The notes under the pieces: model-generated
The model's input: only the letters and a program-made list of their open reading frames with translations
What the model was told of the DNA's origin: nothing
Database searches by the model: none
Program-made: the position numbers and the translations under genes
Shown here: positions 38,461 through 50,400 of the stretch, piece after piece
Position numbering within the stretch: the stretch's first letter is position 1
How the letters are laid out: each line of letters starts with the position of its first letter
NCBI RefSeq assembly: GCF_954871325.1
Contig: NC_088775.1
Span: 83,925,561-83,989,560, forward strand
Length of the DNA stretch: 64,000 nucleotides
From: Gordionus sp. m RMFG-2023
Taxonomy: Eukaryota > Nematomorpha > Gordioida > Chordodea > Parachordodidae
Direction: 5' to 3'

Positions 38461-39619
38461 ATTTTAATAATTTTCTTTAAATGTTAAGAAAAAAAGGGAA
38501 AGTTTTAAAATAATAATTTCTTCCTCATACATTTCATTCTTCATTTAAAAAAAATATTCAACCAATTATAATGCGCAGGCGCTGTGCATTTTTAAACAAA
38601 TTTTTATGAAGAAATATGCAAACGTGTACAGTACTTGGGAAATGTGTAGATCCCTAAGCGTAGATTATGAGAAACACTTAATTTTATTATAAACTAAACT
38701 AAATTGCGGCGAAAACCGATAGCCGTTTAAAATATACGCTTATTAAAAGTTAGGATAATATCTGATTCTTCTACAATTAATTAGGCTGGATGGATTCATC
38801 GCTTGTATAAGAGATTCTCAACGTTTTTTCAAAACTTCCTAATCTTATAAAAGGCAAAAAACCTGAGTTTAAAAAAAATGCTCTTTAAAATAAAAACAAG
38901 TTTATAATTTTTTTGATCAAGTTTACCATTCCACTTTTGTAAAAATCTTTGAAATTTTTATGCATAAAAAAAATCTTTTATGATAAAATAACAAATTTAA
39001 AGTAGAAGAGATCTTCTTAAAAAATATCTTCAATTTTTGTGGTCCTCAAAAAATTAATTGCTTTTCGAATGGGCAAAAATTTCCAAAAAATCTTAAATTT
39101 TTTATTGATTCAAACACTACGCAAGACAGGAAAAAGATACTTTGAAATCTTTATTTAATTACAAATTGGAGAATTATCATAATACAAAAATATAAACTAA
39201 CAAAATATATCATGAATTCGGTCCTCATTTATCTTGTATAACATTGACAGAACGCCCGATAATCACTCTTCGTGCAATTTTAAATGCTAATTTCGGGCCT
39301 GGAGCCCGATATCAGTTATTATTCAATATTATAACAAAATTTAACCCATAAGTTGTGTCACAAAATTTAAATTTTAAAATAACGAAAAAAGTTTAAAAGT
39401 TTACCAATAAATATTTCTAGCTTATTCTGTACATTTTTGAAAGAAGGGGTCCTTTTACATCATTCCCTTCCATAAGCGAGAAGCAGATCATCTCCCCGTT
39501 GAAAGATTTTTGCAAATTTTTGTTAAATATCAATTAGGATAAATAAATAATTATTGTTATCCGCCCTGTTTCCTTTTTCCTCTGCACAAAAATGAGAAAG
39601 TTTTAATACTCTTTTAAAA

Positions 39620-40650
39620 TTTGAAGTTTTATGAGTATATATTATTTCTAAATATTATTTCAATCATGATTAGTAAATTTAGAGCTAGCGAGGTTGCTAA
39701 AAACAGCAAAGCAATCCATTTGAATGATTATTACATTATTAGATATGGTGTGAAAATACAAATCCAATAAAATTACAAAAGTATATTAATGATTATCTAG
39801 AAATATACTAAAATTTGATGATTGATATTATATAAATTAGACTATTAAATATATGAATAAATCAACAAGGTTCACTAGACAACTAACAAGTAAATTTATT
39901 TACATTATCTATCTTATTTTTAAGATATAATCACAATAATTTTATGTAATTTTAAATAATATAATCAAATTTTAGCAATATTTAATACTAGAGATTATGT
40001 AAATAAAAATCTAAATGGTAATGAAATTAAATTATTTATATATATTATTTTTAAATGTAATTTGAAAATTTTATGTTCTTATATTTTAACATATATGTTT
40101 GATTAATATCATGACTAATAGTATTATTTGTAAATAAAAATCTAAGAAGTAATGGTAAAGAGATTAAAATATTATTTATATATTATTTTTAAATGTTATT
40201 TATAAATGTTCTATAATTTTAAGATATGATGGATTAAAATTATGAAGAAATATAATATTATTGTATTAGTATTTAAGTTATAATTAAAATATCTAAATGT
40301 TTATTTTATAAATTCCCAGACCAAATTTATGACAAGAGATAGAAGGTATAATATTTGCAAGAAACAAATTATTTACGAAGTATCTTGTAAGCTGAATTAT
40401 ATAAAACATCATAACAGCGAAGAATGGTACCATTTCAGAATTTGCCAAGGATAGGCACATGGTACATGTTTAAACTTCTATTTTTTATATGTACAAAATG
40501 TTTATTAATAACAAAAATTACGTTTCGAATTTTATATATAATTAGCTTCAATTTATAAGATTATAATATTTTGAACAATAAAATTATTCTATAAGTGTCA
40601 TTATTAATAAATAAAAATGCATTTCAATTCCCTATTGGCTTAAGAAGCCC
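39620..40650 (+). mobile_element. Decayed pogo/Tigger-like DNA transposon, 3' part (copy 1)
   Basis: Two blocks match the copy at 48660-49360. The first is near 39630-39720 (ATTATTTCAATCATGATTA, AGAGCTAGCGAGG). The second is near 40350-40650 (TAACAGCGAAGAATGG, GGATAGGCACATGG and CAATAAAATTATTCT). They are separated by about 600 bp that holds a 131-bp tandem array. No intact reading frame is left. The identity comes from copy 2. Confidence 0.6.
39868..40300. repeat. 131-bp tandem repeat, about three diverged units
   Basis: The word GTAAATAAAAATCTAA starts at 39999 and again near 40130, and a weaker version follows near 40261. Between them the units share ATTTATATATTATTTTTAAATG and ATATGxTxGATTAATATCATGA-like stretches in the same order. 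The array lies inside the pogo-like copy 1. Confidence 0.6.
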
Positions 40651-40968
40651 CTTGCGCGTTGCCTCTACCCCGGCATTGGGACTTGTCTTAATTTCTACTT
40701 CTACAAAAATAAAATTTCAAAAATATGATTATATTCTAAAAAAATTTACCTTTATAGAATATAGTCTATTCATATATTGATTTATATAATAAAAACACAG
40801 AAGCTATAGCCCAAAAAAATCGGATGACTAGCCCCAGTTTCCCCTATATTATTTTTTAAAGAATAAGTCTAATTAATGGAAATATTTAGCTTGCCCCCGT
40901 CAGAAATTTTTAAAAAATTAGGGAGCACAGCGTATCCTTTGAATTTTTTTAATGTTAATTTAGCATCT

Positions 40969-40994
40969 AAGAAAGAAAGAAAGAAAGAAAGAAA
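40969..40994. repeat. (GAAA)n microsatellite
   Basis: About six uninterrupted GAAA units. Confidence 0.9.
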
Positions 40995-41159
40995 TATAAA
41001 ATCACATCACCCCTTTGAACTTGAATTTTTAATAGATTTAAAGAACACAAGTGTTTAGATATGGGATATATTTTGCATTCCAGGTATTCTGCCTATTTTT
41101 TGCTAAGGAAATGCAAATAAAAATTATAAATAATATTTTATAATTTACAATAGAACATT

Positions 41160-41900
41160 ACTATGCTGGTAGATGAATCTACTTTTTTGTCAAATCCGCC
41201 TTGGTTATTCTCTTAAAATTGGCATTTGTGTCCACTTATGATGATCCTATTTTTAAATTTCTAGACCTAATTGAACTGAAATCGAAAGTTTCAGAGTAGA
41301 GAGTCAAATCCGCTGTGTTTTCTGAATTTTTTTAGCAAAGATTTATTTTAGCGATGGCACCAGTGTCATGACTGGAGAAAATCTGGTATAACAAATCACC
41401 TTTGCCCACTAAATCCAACGAGCCTACCCTGGTATTGTTTAAATTGCAGTTTAGAATTAGCGGGATCCGATGTAATAGAAAGTGTTACAAGCGTTAACTT
41501 CTTTAAAGTCTTTATTGATATAATATATAGTTTATATAGACATTCTAACAAAAATCAAAAGGCGTTTGATCAAATAGCGTCTGAATTGGGCATTCAGTTG
41601 CTAAAGATTTGAAGAATATTTATAGGGCGATGGATGTCTAGCGTCTTCGCACTATTAAGGCAGTTTAGTATAACTGCCCCATATACGCATTTCAAAAATT
41701 CAGGAAATTCTAGCAATAGTTCAATATTTAGCTGGCTCTATACCTGGTTAGAAAGTGATGTAATTCTTATCAGATCTAGCCTTGATGTATAATGTTCTAT
41801 TTGAATTATTCAATCTGTCTTTAAGGCTTCAGACAGGAACAATCAGTTTACCTAACGCCAATAGCCTAAAAATCGTCCAAGGATACGCAATATAGGGTCT
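41160..41900 (+). mobile_element. Decayed hAT transposase of the KIAA1586/ZMYM type
   Basis: Plus-strand codons, spread over several frames, give MLVDESTFLS, LAFVSTYDDPIFKFLDLIEL and SDGTSVMTGENLV. Then come CLNCSLELAGSDVIESVTS, FIDIIYSLYRHSNKNQKAF, DQIASELGIQLLKI and RWMSSVFALLRQFSI. These match in order the catalytic-core and helical regions of KIAA1586-like domesticated or mobile hAT proteins (DG-S-MTG, then a C-N-LELA motif, then the RW-SS motif). Several stops and frame changes make it inactive. Its terminal repeats were not located. Confidence 0.7.
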
Positions 41901-42604
41901 AATCTCTTTTATAATTTCGCCATAAATATTTATTTACAATTTTGTCTTCTGACAATTAGGTTATTTCCACTTTTTATAAATGATTTTTGTATATAAATCA
42001 ACTTTTTTTATTATTATACTATTTTATTTACATAAAAAAACCGATATATTTATAAAGTAAATTAAATTATAGTCAATATAAGATTAATCATAATATTGAA
42101 AACAATAGAAACTTAATTTTCTAATTACAATGGAGATGGAATAATCTAATTCTCAGAAGACAATTTTTTCTAAAGGAGAACATATGAAGATATTTCAAGA
42201 TGCTGAAGAAAAACAGAAGGCATTCTGGTATCAACGAAAATAATTTTTACTGCCTTAATTAGGACGATATGCAAAATAGTTTAATGGATGCTAATTCCGA
42301 CAAATTTATCAATTAAAGATACTATATTAATCTTATCAGAAAAAGATAACTAACTAGCAGACAAAACCTGCACATTCGTTATGAGGAAGAACCTGAATTA
42401 ATATCGGTGTTGATCTCTAAATGGGATGAGGGAATATATATGGTAATAATTAATCCCTTGCTTTTATCTTCCAGAAAACAAGACTGGGACTTACCTTTAA
42501 TTCAGCATTTGGTTGAGTTCCTTTACTCAAACCCTTTTATGAAGGATCCTCGATCTTTAACTCAGATATAACCTCCCCAATAAATCAAATTCGTTATTCT
42601 CCAT

Positions 42605-43030
42605 CAACAATTGATATGAATGGCTCGAGGTTATCTCTATCTCCAATCTTGATTTGCCTTTTCCAACAGAAGACTTCTGATAGGAATAGGCTTTCGTTTA
42701 GGCTGTGATATCGTCACACCCTTATCTTGCAAACCCTATCAGCTCTTAGTCCACAGTCTTGGCCATCACCCTCTTTATTGTCGCTTCTCAGGCCGTCATT
42801 CACATGACTGAGCAATAAATTCAATTATTGGTAGAACTCTTTGCTCAGCCAATATTCCAACAACTGTAGAACCCGTAGGATTTAATGAAGCTATATTAGG
42901 CCTGACGGAATGACACTCATACTATGGAGCAACGGAATCCCTTTAACCTGGGCTTTATCGTCCCGCTTTAGGTTGTGCAGTCCCGCAAAAAATAATGCGA
43001 CCAATGTATAATACCAGAATTACGTGGTCG
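42605..43030 (+). mobile_element. Fossil fragment of a reverse-transcriptase element, C-terminal domain
   Basis: The translation resembles a domain found at the C-terminal end of reverse-transcriptase polyproteins in invertebrates, with a GHHPLYCRFSGRHS-like cysteine/histidine segment, an IPTTVEPVGF block and a PDGMTLI block. The element class is not resolved here. It is broken and lacks the polymerase. Confidence 0.45.
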
Positions 43031-43081
43031 AGTCTGAACTACTATATATCACCCCCCCCCCCCTAGTATGGAACCACTAAA

Positions 43082-43170
43082 TTGGCTTCAGAAAAGAATA
43101 TGACTCTTGCTAGAATCGAACTAAGGTCTATAGGATTCGTGATAAACGTACTAACCGACTGGACCACAGC
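43082..43170 (-). mobile_element. tRNA-derived SINE, copy 1
   Basis: On the minus strand it begins GCTGTGGTCCAGTCGGTTAG (A-box-like CAGTCGGTTAGTACG), followed by the B-box-like AGTTCGATTCTAGC. After the tRNA-like head comes AGTCATATTCTTTTCTGAAG CCAAT, shared with copy 2 at 50311. The head cannot fold into a good tRNA because the anticodon arm has an over-long loop. A C run at 43051-43062 lies just beyond the body. Confidence 0.7.
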
Positions 43171-43368
43171 ATATATATGAAAACATCAATATATTTCATA
43201 TATAATAATAAATAAATGACGTGTTTAAATATTTTATGGATAAATTATAAATACAGTGCAACTTTGGCGTATATTACCATTAACTGAATGGTATATCTGC
43301 AGATTTTTGATATATATTATATTAGGATATTTTTTTCAATACAAATAATTATGTGGAATAGTTTTTTA

Positions 43369-43590
43369 TAGTGTTGTTAAACGACTCATTTTGAACTGAT
43401 ATATAAAAACGGCTAACTCAATATTTCGTCCAGAAAAATACTACGCAAGCCTGAAGATTTTTCGCATAGAAGGAACAAAGGTCTAGACATATATTATCGA
43501 AATCTCGAAGCTTAGGCAATATATTTTGAGGTAAAATATTGAGTTAGTCGTCTAAAAAATCGGCTCAAAACGAACTGTTTAACAACACTA
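43369..43590. repeat. MITE-A copy, full length
   Basis: The flanks GTTTTTTA (43361-43368) and GTTTTTCA (43591-43598) match at 7 of 8 positions. It starts TAGTGTTGTTAAACGACTCA and ends, read inward, TAGTGTTGTTAAACAGTTCG. The core has AAGATTTTTCGCATAGAAGG and GAAATCTCGAAGCTTAGGC. Length is 222 bp. Confidence 0.9.
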
Positions 43591-44199
43591 GTTTTTCAAG
43601 TTATTTCTTTGATTAAATTATACTATTATTAATATAAGTAGTTACTGTTAAAATTTAACTATCGCAAGAAGTTACTTTTAAAATAATGTAATCAGCAATT
43701 GTTTTTAAAAGTATAACAACACTAATAATTTATATTTATGCATCTCTTCAATTATTTACACATTATCCATTCTTTACAAAAGAAAGAATATATTATTTAA
43801 AATTACAGTTTCATTATAGGATATTAATTAACAGAGCTCACTTAGTGCTTCCCATACATAGACAACAATTTTTTTGATAGATTCAAAAAAAAATATACTA
43901 TCCAAAACCCAAAATAACGCCGGATTTTACTATATGCTTTGCGATATTAAACTCTTTGGTAAGATAGGAGGATACATATAAAAACAAAAATTTGTTTTTG
44001 AAAAAAGTTGAATTTGTCAAGAGTTATAGTATAAAGAAAAATATCATTTTGGTTCATGAATATAACATATATTTTAATATGGGTCAAAATTTAGAAACCT
44101 ATCTTTTATCTCTAATAATGAACTGAAACCTTCTAGACATTGTCTCGGGAATGTCTGGCAGCGCTTAGATATAGCGTTGTGTAATCGGATAATTTTAGC

Positions 44200-44475
44200 C
44201 GACTCCAAAACGGTTTAGCTAGAAAATTGGCTACTATTAATTAGTCAGAAATTAGGTATTGGCTAAGAAGCTCGGCTCCTCCATTAGAGTTATGTAGTAA
44301 GTATAAATAAAATAATTCATATAAATTTTTTTTATAAATATAAATAAATGATAATTAGGAATAGATTTATATTATTTAAGGTTGACGAACGATTGGTCAC
44401 GCTCCTTAGCCGATATATTGACTAATTAATCTTAGACGATTTCTAGGCTAAGTCTAATTAGGCTTATATAAATAA
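44200..44475. repeat. Putative second MITE family (GGCTAAGAAGC inverted repeat)
   Basis: The left part TATTAATTAGTCAGAAATTA then TTGGCTAAGAAGC is mirrored on the right by GATTAATTAGTCAATATATC then GGCTAAGGAGC read inward. The left end starts TAGCGTTGTGTAATCGG, a TAGNGTTG-type terminus. The right tip is unclear. Related ATTAGCCGAAATTTAGCC words lie near 51140 and 54520. Confidence 0.45.
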
Positions 44476-44790
44476 TTTGCAATAAATGACTAATTCAGTC
44501 AGATGGTATAATAATAAATTAGGCATAATTTATATATTTTAATAAAAATTCATTTTTTTAAATGCATATATATATAATAGTTTAAATTCCAGCATTTTAG
44601 TGGCCGCCGCCCTAGCTTTCCCTTAATTTCCGCGAGTCTGAACCATATATTAAAGTAATTATAGCCCTCAATCCGCTTAATACCAATAACTCTATTCTTA
44701 TTGGGGGGGGGGGCTGACTCCTACGCCTTAGTTAGGATCTGGAATAATTATAGGAGCTATATAGTACCCAGAATGCGTTTTAATTAAACT

Positions 44791-45540
44791 CATAGGCATA
44801 GCCAGGATTTTCCTAAGGGGGGAGGACACCATCAGGTAGATTTTTCCCATAATTTTTATAGGAGATATGTTAGATTTTTAATAAAAATAATTTAGAGATA
44901 TTCACTTTAGTTTTAAAATAAGTTTTTCCTAAAAATTTTGAATTATGGTATACTTATTTTTAAAAGTGATTAACATTTTCTAATAAATTTTTATTTCGAA
45001 TTCTTCTTTGGGGAGGGGGGGGGGGAGGAAAAATCCTCCCCTTATAAATTTTGTAAAAATCACTTAAAGCGAATAAAAATTCTGCCCTAGCAGCTTTCAC
45101 CCCCCCCCCCCCCACCCGCTACCCCTAAAATGGATACAATATATCAGTATAAAGAAGAATTTATAGGAAAAATTATTAAAAGTTTTTAAAATAACGACTA
45201 TAATTAAAATCTTTCAGGAAAAAAGCTATATAAAATAAGTGAAAAACCAAAATAATTTTTATAAAAATCTAATATAGCCAAAGGCTTATAATATATAGAT
45301 CCTAACGACCTCCAATAAAATTTATGGAAAAAATTCCACCTAGTGGTGCTCACTCCCCCTTCTTATCAAAATCCTGGCTACACATATATAGTAATATAAT
45401 GTATGCAATGATGGGGAAGGGGTGGGGGTGGAGGAGAAATTGTAGAAGAGAGCCTATAATGGAGACAAGCAAATTCCCGAAGGGGAACTTTCTCTCCCTC
45501 CCTCCCCCCTCACCTATACCCGGCTACGCCAATGATGGAA
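44791..45540. mobile_element. Cluster of G-tract MITE copies
   Basis: The left end CATAGGCATAGCCAGGATTT is followed by a G run. The inward-reading right end near 45386 is GTGTAGCCAGGATTTTGAT. In between lie a GGGGAGGGGGGGGGGAGG tract (about 45010-45030) and a run of some 14 C (about 45101-45114). A further end-like word, CATTGGCGTAGCCGGGTAT, is read inward from about 45535. At least two inserted or fused copies are needed to explain the tracts. The 74-codon ORF inside is a by-product of the tracts. Confidence 0.6.
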
Positions 45541-46239
45541 CTTATTGAGATCCAAACAAAAAGTGTCTGAACGCGCAAGATATTTAAAAGCGAATTCAAT
45601 AAATAAATAAATATTTTTTTAAAGAAGTAGTTACAAACGCTTGAAAAAATACTTCCTTAATTTATTTTATTGCGTCACGTGTTATGTTGCTTACTTCACA
45701 GCTCATTATTATACATATGTGCGTTTGGGAATAGGCGTCATAAAAGACCAATTTGATTTTTTATTATAATAATTTTTTATTTCATTTTTGTAGATAAGGT
45801 ATTTTATTTTATCGGAAAGCGAAAGCGAAAGTAAATATAATAGTATTTGAAATAAATAAAATTAAAATAAACTTCTTAAATCGTTTATAATGTTTAATGA
45901 CCTTAAATACAAAATATGTTTTTATTTATTTTATTAAAAAATGATAAAATTTATGTCAATCTTAAACATTTCCAAAACCTTGCAGTTTTTTATTTTGATT
46001 GATTGGCATTATAATTTTAAACAATGTTTATTTTATTTTTTTTACATATTTTTTTTTACAAAGGAATGGTTTTAAATCAAAATCAAAATTAGGGGCAGTC
46101 AGAAGGGGGGGAAGAAAATCCCCCCTTCGGAAATATGCCTGTCTTTAAAAAATTACCATACACTCCACCCCCCCCCCCACCTCCACACTTCCCTCCCCTC
46201 CAAAATTTATGCAATATATCACCTATGAACACGAATTTA

Positions 46240-46445
46240 TAGCAAGTGTTGCTAAACATCGATTTGAGACTCAATATTTTATTCAGAAAAATATTAAGCA
46301 AGCCTAAAAATTTTTGCTCATCGATAGCACAAAGGTTGAGTCAAGACATCTATTAGTGAAATCTCTAGGGTTAGGCAATATTTTTCTGTCTAAAATATTA
46401 ATATTACCCCTTTTAAAAACCGACTACAAGCCGTTAACAGAATAA
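46240..46445. repeat. MITE-A copy, eroded
   Basis: AGTGTTGCTAAACATCGATT opens it. CAGAAAAATATTAAGCAAGC, TTTTTGCTCATCGATAGC, GTGAAATCTCTAGGGTTAGG and AAAACCGACTACAAGCCGTTA follow in the MITE-A order. It lies directly beside G/C tracts at 46090-46200, which belong to another element. Confidence 0.75.
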
Positions 46446-47541
46446 TATTTATTTTTGGGAAGAGGGGAGGGAAGGAGTGGTAAATGATTTACAAAGGGAA
46501 TTTTCCAATTGGGGAGGAAATCATTTTCTTAGCTATGCTCATGGGAGGGAATAATGTAAAAGGGCCCATTTTTTAAAATAAAAATAAGCTAAAAATGTTT
46601 ATATTGTTAAACTTTAACCTAATAGTGAAGTAATTTGTTCAAATTTTTCCTAATTTTTTTTGAAACTTGAATATTGTGACACACTTATTGGAGTAAAACT
46701 TTTAATAATCTTGTTTAATAACATATATCAGATTTCCTTAGGCCCGAAATGTGCCTTAAAATTGTATGAAGAGTGATATATGTATGGGTCTATAACTTCT
46801 ACCTTTAAAAAAAACGCATAAAATTATTGTAACGACTATATTACCGATAATAAATTTGTTTTATTTTTATTATTATTATTAAGATTATATTTATTGAAGC
46901 TTTCGATAATTTATAAAAAAAATTTTTAATTGTTAGGGTGACATATGTTTGGGTAATATTCAATATTTTATGCACAAGAAAAACGAAATCTTTAAAATAT
47001 AAATATAATAATAAATTATAGTATAGGTATATATGTAGGTATAAAATATTTAGAATTTAACAATCAATGTTTTCTTATACAAAATATATATTTTATATTG
47101 GTTTTTTTTGAAAATGATAAATTTATACCATTATATTAAATATAAATGTTTTAATTTTAAATTATTTTATGTATAATAATTGTATATAATCGAATTTGGA
47201 ATATTTTTTGACATCTTTTTTTAGAAGGAACATAAATATAAAAACCTCGTTCAATATTGCACAAGATAATCAATTGAAATAAATTATAAAGGTTCATATA
47301 TAGATGAGAAAAGGGGGAACCCGTTATGTTTTATAAAAAAAATTAATATGATCCATAGCTATCTGTTTTTTATTTATATTATTAACAGATATGTTTTCAT
47401 ATGGGATCGAGAGTTGCAGGTAATTTGTCGATGACGTGATCTTTATTTGGCACAGACCAATAGGGAAGTTGGAGTATATAGGTATATAATATGTAAAGAA
47501 TGTCAAGTGATTGAACTAAATAAAAAGTGTATTTATTATAC

Positions 47542-47751
47542 CATAGGCGCATCCTAGAATTTCCTTAAGAGTGAGAGAAGCTTTTGAGTGGCTTTTATTA
47601 TTACCGGATTTTTATTGGGGTTGTGTGGAGGGGGGGGGGATTACGGGAGAAGAATTTCAGGGGGATGATTTTTATTAACTTATAATGATATTTGCAAAGA
47701 ACTAGCAAATTATATAAGAGGGAAAGTGTTGTTCCCTCAGTTACACCAATC
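47542..47751. mobile_element. Short G-tract MITE-like element
   Basis: It starts CATAGGCGCATCCTAGAATT and holds a nine-to-ten G run near 47627. It ends in GTTCCCTCAGTTACACCAAT, which reads ATTGGTGTAACTGAGGG inward. The length, about 210 bp, fits a deleted version of the family at 30885. The flanks do not match. Confidence 0.5.
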
Positions 47752-48659
47752 CTTACATTCAGAACTAAACGCAAAGGTCGTTAAATTCCCAAGATAAAAA
47801 GGGTCGAAATTTTGAGCAATAACGGGTTCTACTATTTTTAAAATAACAAAAATAACAATCATAATTGGGATTTGCAAAAAATCCCCTTTAGAAATACCAT
47901 GCTAAAATATGGATATTTAAAGTGATATACTAATATTAGAAAATAAATTAATAGCTTATGTGGTTTTAAGTTATTGATGGAAAATATTAATATTACCGGG
48001 ATATAACAGAACAGAGCACATGTCAGATCACTTTATTTCATTTGAAAATTTCTAAGTTTAGATTGTGAAATTCAGTCACATAGATAATTATGAAACTAAC
48101 GTGCGACAAAGATATTTTACCCTCCATATCAGATACTTATGATTTTATTGTAATATACCTACATGTGCCATTGCCAGAAATTTACCTTAAAACTATTTTC
48201 ATTTAGCTTTCTAAATATCAAACTAAGATACATATATTTTGTAACAAATGGAAACTTAAACCTTACTTTATCGGATGGCATATAAAATGCATCATGAGAG
48301 CACATGTAAGTGAGGAGTAAGAGCACGTTGGGAACGAAGCACGTGATCAATAATATTTTCCATTATATTTTTAAAATTTCTATTCAAAACTTATACACAT
48401 CATTTTGTAAAGAAAAAAATATATTAAATATTTAAAAGGTAGGTATATAATTATTTTAATATAATACTGTACATAGCATATCAGGGTCTGTGCAAAAGAG
48501 GGGACCGGGTGGGGCAGTTGTGGGGGAGACTGGGGTGGTAAACCCCGGGGCTTGATAAACTTCCTTAATCTCATTTTAAAACTAAATATACCAGAAGGTT
48601 TAAATTTTAATCTCATGAAGTTTTTATTAGTATGCAAAGAAATAAAATTTTAATGTAAT

Positions 48660-49360
48660 ATTCAAAAGATTTTTACATGACAGAATTTCAATTTTTATTA
48701 AAATATTTGGCCATTTAGATATAAATTAAATTTTATAGCAGAAGGTTTTATGAGTATTTATTATGCCAGATATTATTTCAATCATGATTAATAAATTTAA
48801 AGCTAGCAAGGCTTACTAAACCATGTCAATCCATAAATCATACATGTTAATACATCTGAAAGCCCAATATCAGAACTTATGTTCATTTAGATGATATTCC
48901 TGGTCCACCTTATAATACCCTCGCCTCACCTCAAAAAAGAAAGAGTAAGAAAGTGAAAATAAGAGCCGAGATATTCACATCATCTTCTTATAAGAAGAAA
49001 TTAACCTAGAAAGAATAAAAATTGATGGGAAAAGAAAATATCTACAAGAAAAAAAAAGTAAAAAAAGAGATATTTGCCTTTATTGTAAGATGGATTATAC
49101 AAAGCAATATAACAGCGAAGAGTGTTACCAATGCAGAATGTGCTAAGGATGGGCACAAAGCACACTACAAACTTCGATAAATTTTTCATATGTCCAAAAT
49201 GTTTTTTGAATAACCAAAATTAAGTTTAAATTTTATATATAGTTAAAGTAATATGAAATTTTTAGCAATAAAATTATTCTGTACATACATCATTAATAAT
49301 CGATAAAAATAGATTTTCAATTCATTATAGCCTAGAAAAACTAATGATTTAGGAAGCCAT
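48660..49360 (+). mobile_element. Decayed pogo/Tigger-like DNA transposon, 3' part (copy 2)
   Basis: Plus-strand codons near 48890-48980 read DDIPGPPYNTLASPQKRKS and KVKIRAEIFTSSSYKKKL. Near 49060-49150 they read ICLYCKMDYTKQYNSEECYQ and CRMC, and near 49175-49200 KFFICPKCF. This is the layout of the C-terminal tail of DDE pogo/Tigger-like transposases: a basic RAEIFTSSPYK-like linker, then a PHD-like C-x2-C ... C-x2-C ... C-x2-C zinc finger. A stop follows CRMC and frame shifts separate the blocks, so it is inactive. CAATAAAATTATTCT beyond the finger is shared with copy 1. Confidence 0.7.
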
Positions 49361-50310
49361 TTGGGTTCGATTAGCCCCACTCTTTGCTGCTGGGTCACAA
49401 AAATTTAACAATTTTAGTGGCGGTCAATTATTTTCTACTTAATCATTTAAAAGGAATTATAAATTTTTTTAAAAAAGTAATTAATATTGCATGAATTATG
49501 ATTAATAACACTTCACTTCAGTTATTTATCAAAGATTATTTCTATAATATATTCTATATAAATAATGAAAGGCATATTCTAAGCTGCTTATTCAAAAATT
49601 CTATTTTTGAAATAGCGAACCCAGTCCATTATTTCATAATTTTTGAGCCCGCCAAAGGTTTTAGCAGAGATTTGAGTAATGTTATATAAGAATAAAGTAT
49701 ATTCATGATCTAAAAATATTATTTGAATATTATTTTAGACAATTATTTCTTATAAATAACATATATTTGAATATTATGTTTCGTGTGATAATATTATCTC
49801 AGACTCCAAAAACGAATACTTTCCAATGGTAAAAACTAATCTATACTTCAATTTGTCCAAAGACTAGAACATTTAGCTAATTAACTGTTAGGAGATACAC
49901 TATATCATCAGTTAAGAGATCCGAATATGATAAGAAAAGTAAAACAGATTACTGAGGTTCAAGCAATTCGTCTCGACGAACAAAAACTAGAAAATTAATA
50001 AATAATTTATTCAACGCGTGGCTGTGTATGTTAAATTTGAATACACTCGTTTCGCGCGTTACCTTAACGTTAAATTATAATTGAATGTATGTTTTCGTTA
50101 TATAAAATTTATAAATATAAACACATTTATTATTAAACCAATAAAATTAATGTAAAATTATTAAAATTCGATATAATCAATAATATATTTTGTCCAATAT
50201 GTCTGATTTATGTTCCAACATAACCTGCTTGTTCCAACTTACCCAAATTTCTGGAGCTAATGAAAATGCATGTCAAGCGTGCACTGTTTTTTCATATTTT
50301 TCAAAAAAAT
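49361..50310. other. Intergenic, no feature recognised
   Basis: A+T-rich with a few less A+T-rich words. Short ORFs only. Confidence 0.5.
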
Positions 50311-50400
50311 GAGCGGGCCTAGTCGGTGAGTGCGTTGAACACAAATTCATAGGACCTGGGTTCGAATCCAGTATGGTCATATTTTTTTCTGAAGCCAACT
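50311..50400 (+). mobile_element. tRNA-derived SINE, copy 2
   Basis: GAGCGGGCCTAGTCGGTGAG includes the A-box TAGTCGGTGAGTGCG, and GGGTTCGAATCC is a clean B-box about 30 nt further on. After it comes TATGGTCATATTTTTTTCTG and AAGCCAACT, matching copy 1 outside the tRNA part. The 5' and 3' ends of the head do not pair, so this is not a working tRNA gene. Confidence 0.72.

Larger units (their letters stand above)
36975..39619. other. Intergenic, extremely A+T-rich
   Basis: Positions 37420-38160 are almost pure A and T with no recognisable structure. The rest holds the element copy at 37105 and the degenerate units at 38340. No gene is recognised. Confidence 0.5.

Noticed and set aside
43082-43170. 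Functional tRNA gene
   Set aside because: The acceptor ends do not pair, the anticodon loop is too long, and the body beyond the tRNA part is shared with another locus, so it is a SINE.
45324-45548. 74-codon ORF in the G-tract cluster
   Set aside because: It is produced by G and C runs of the MITE cluster and has no protein similarity.
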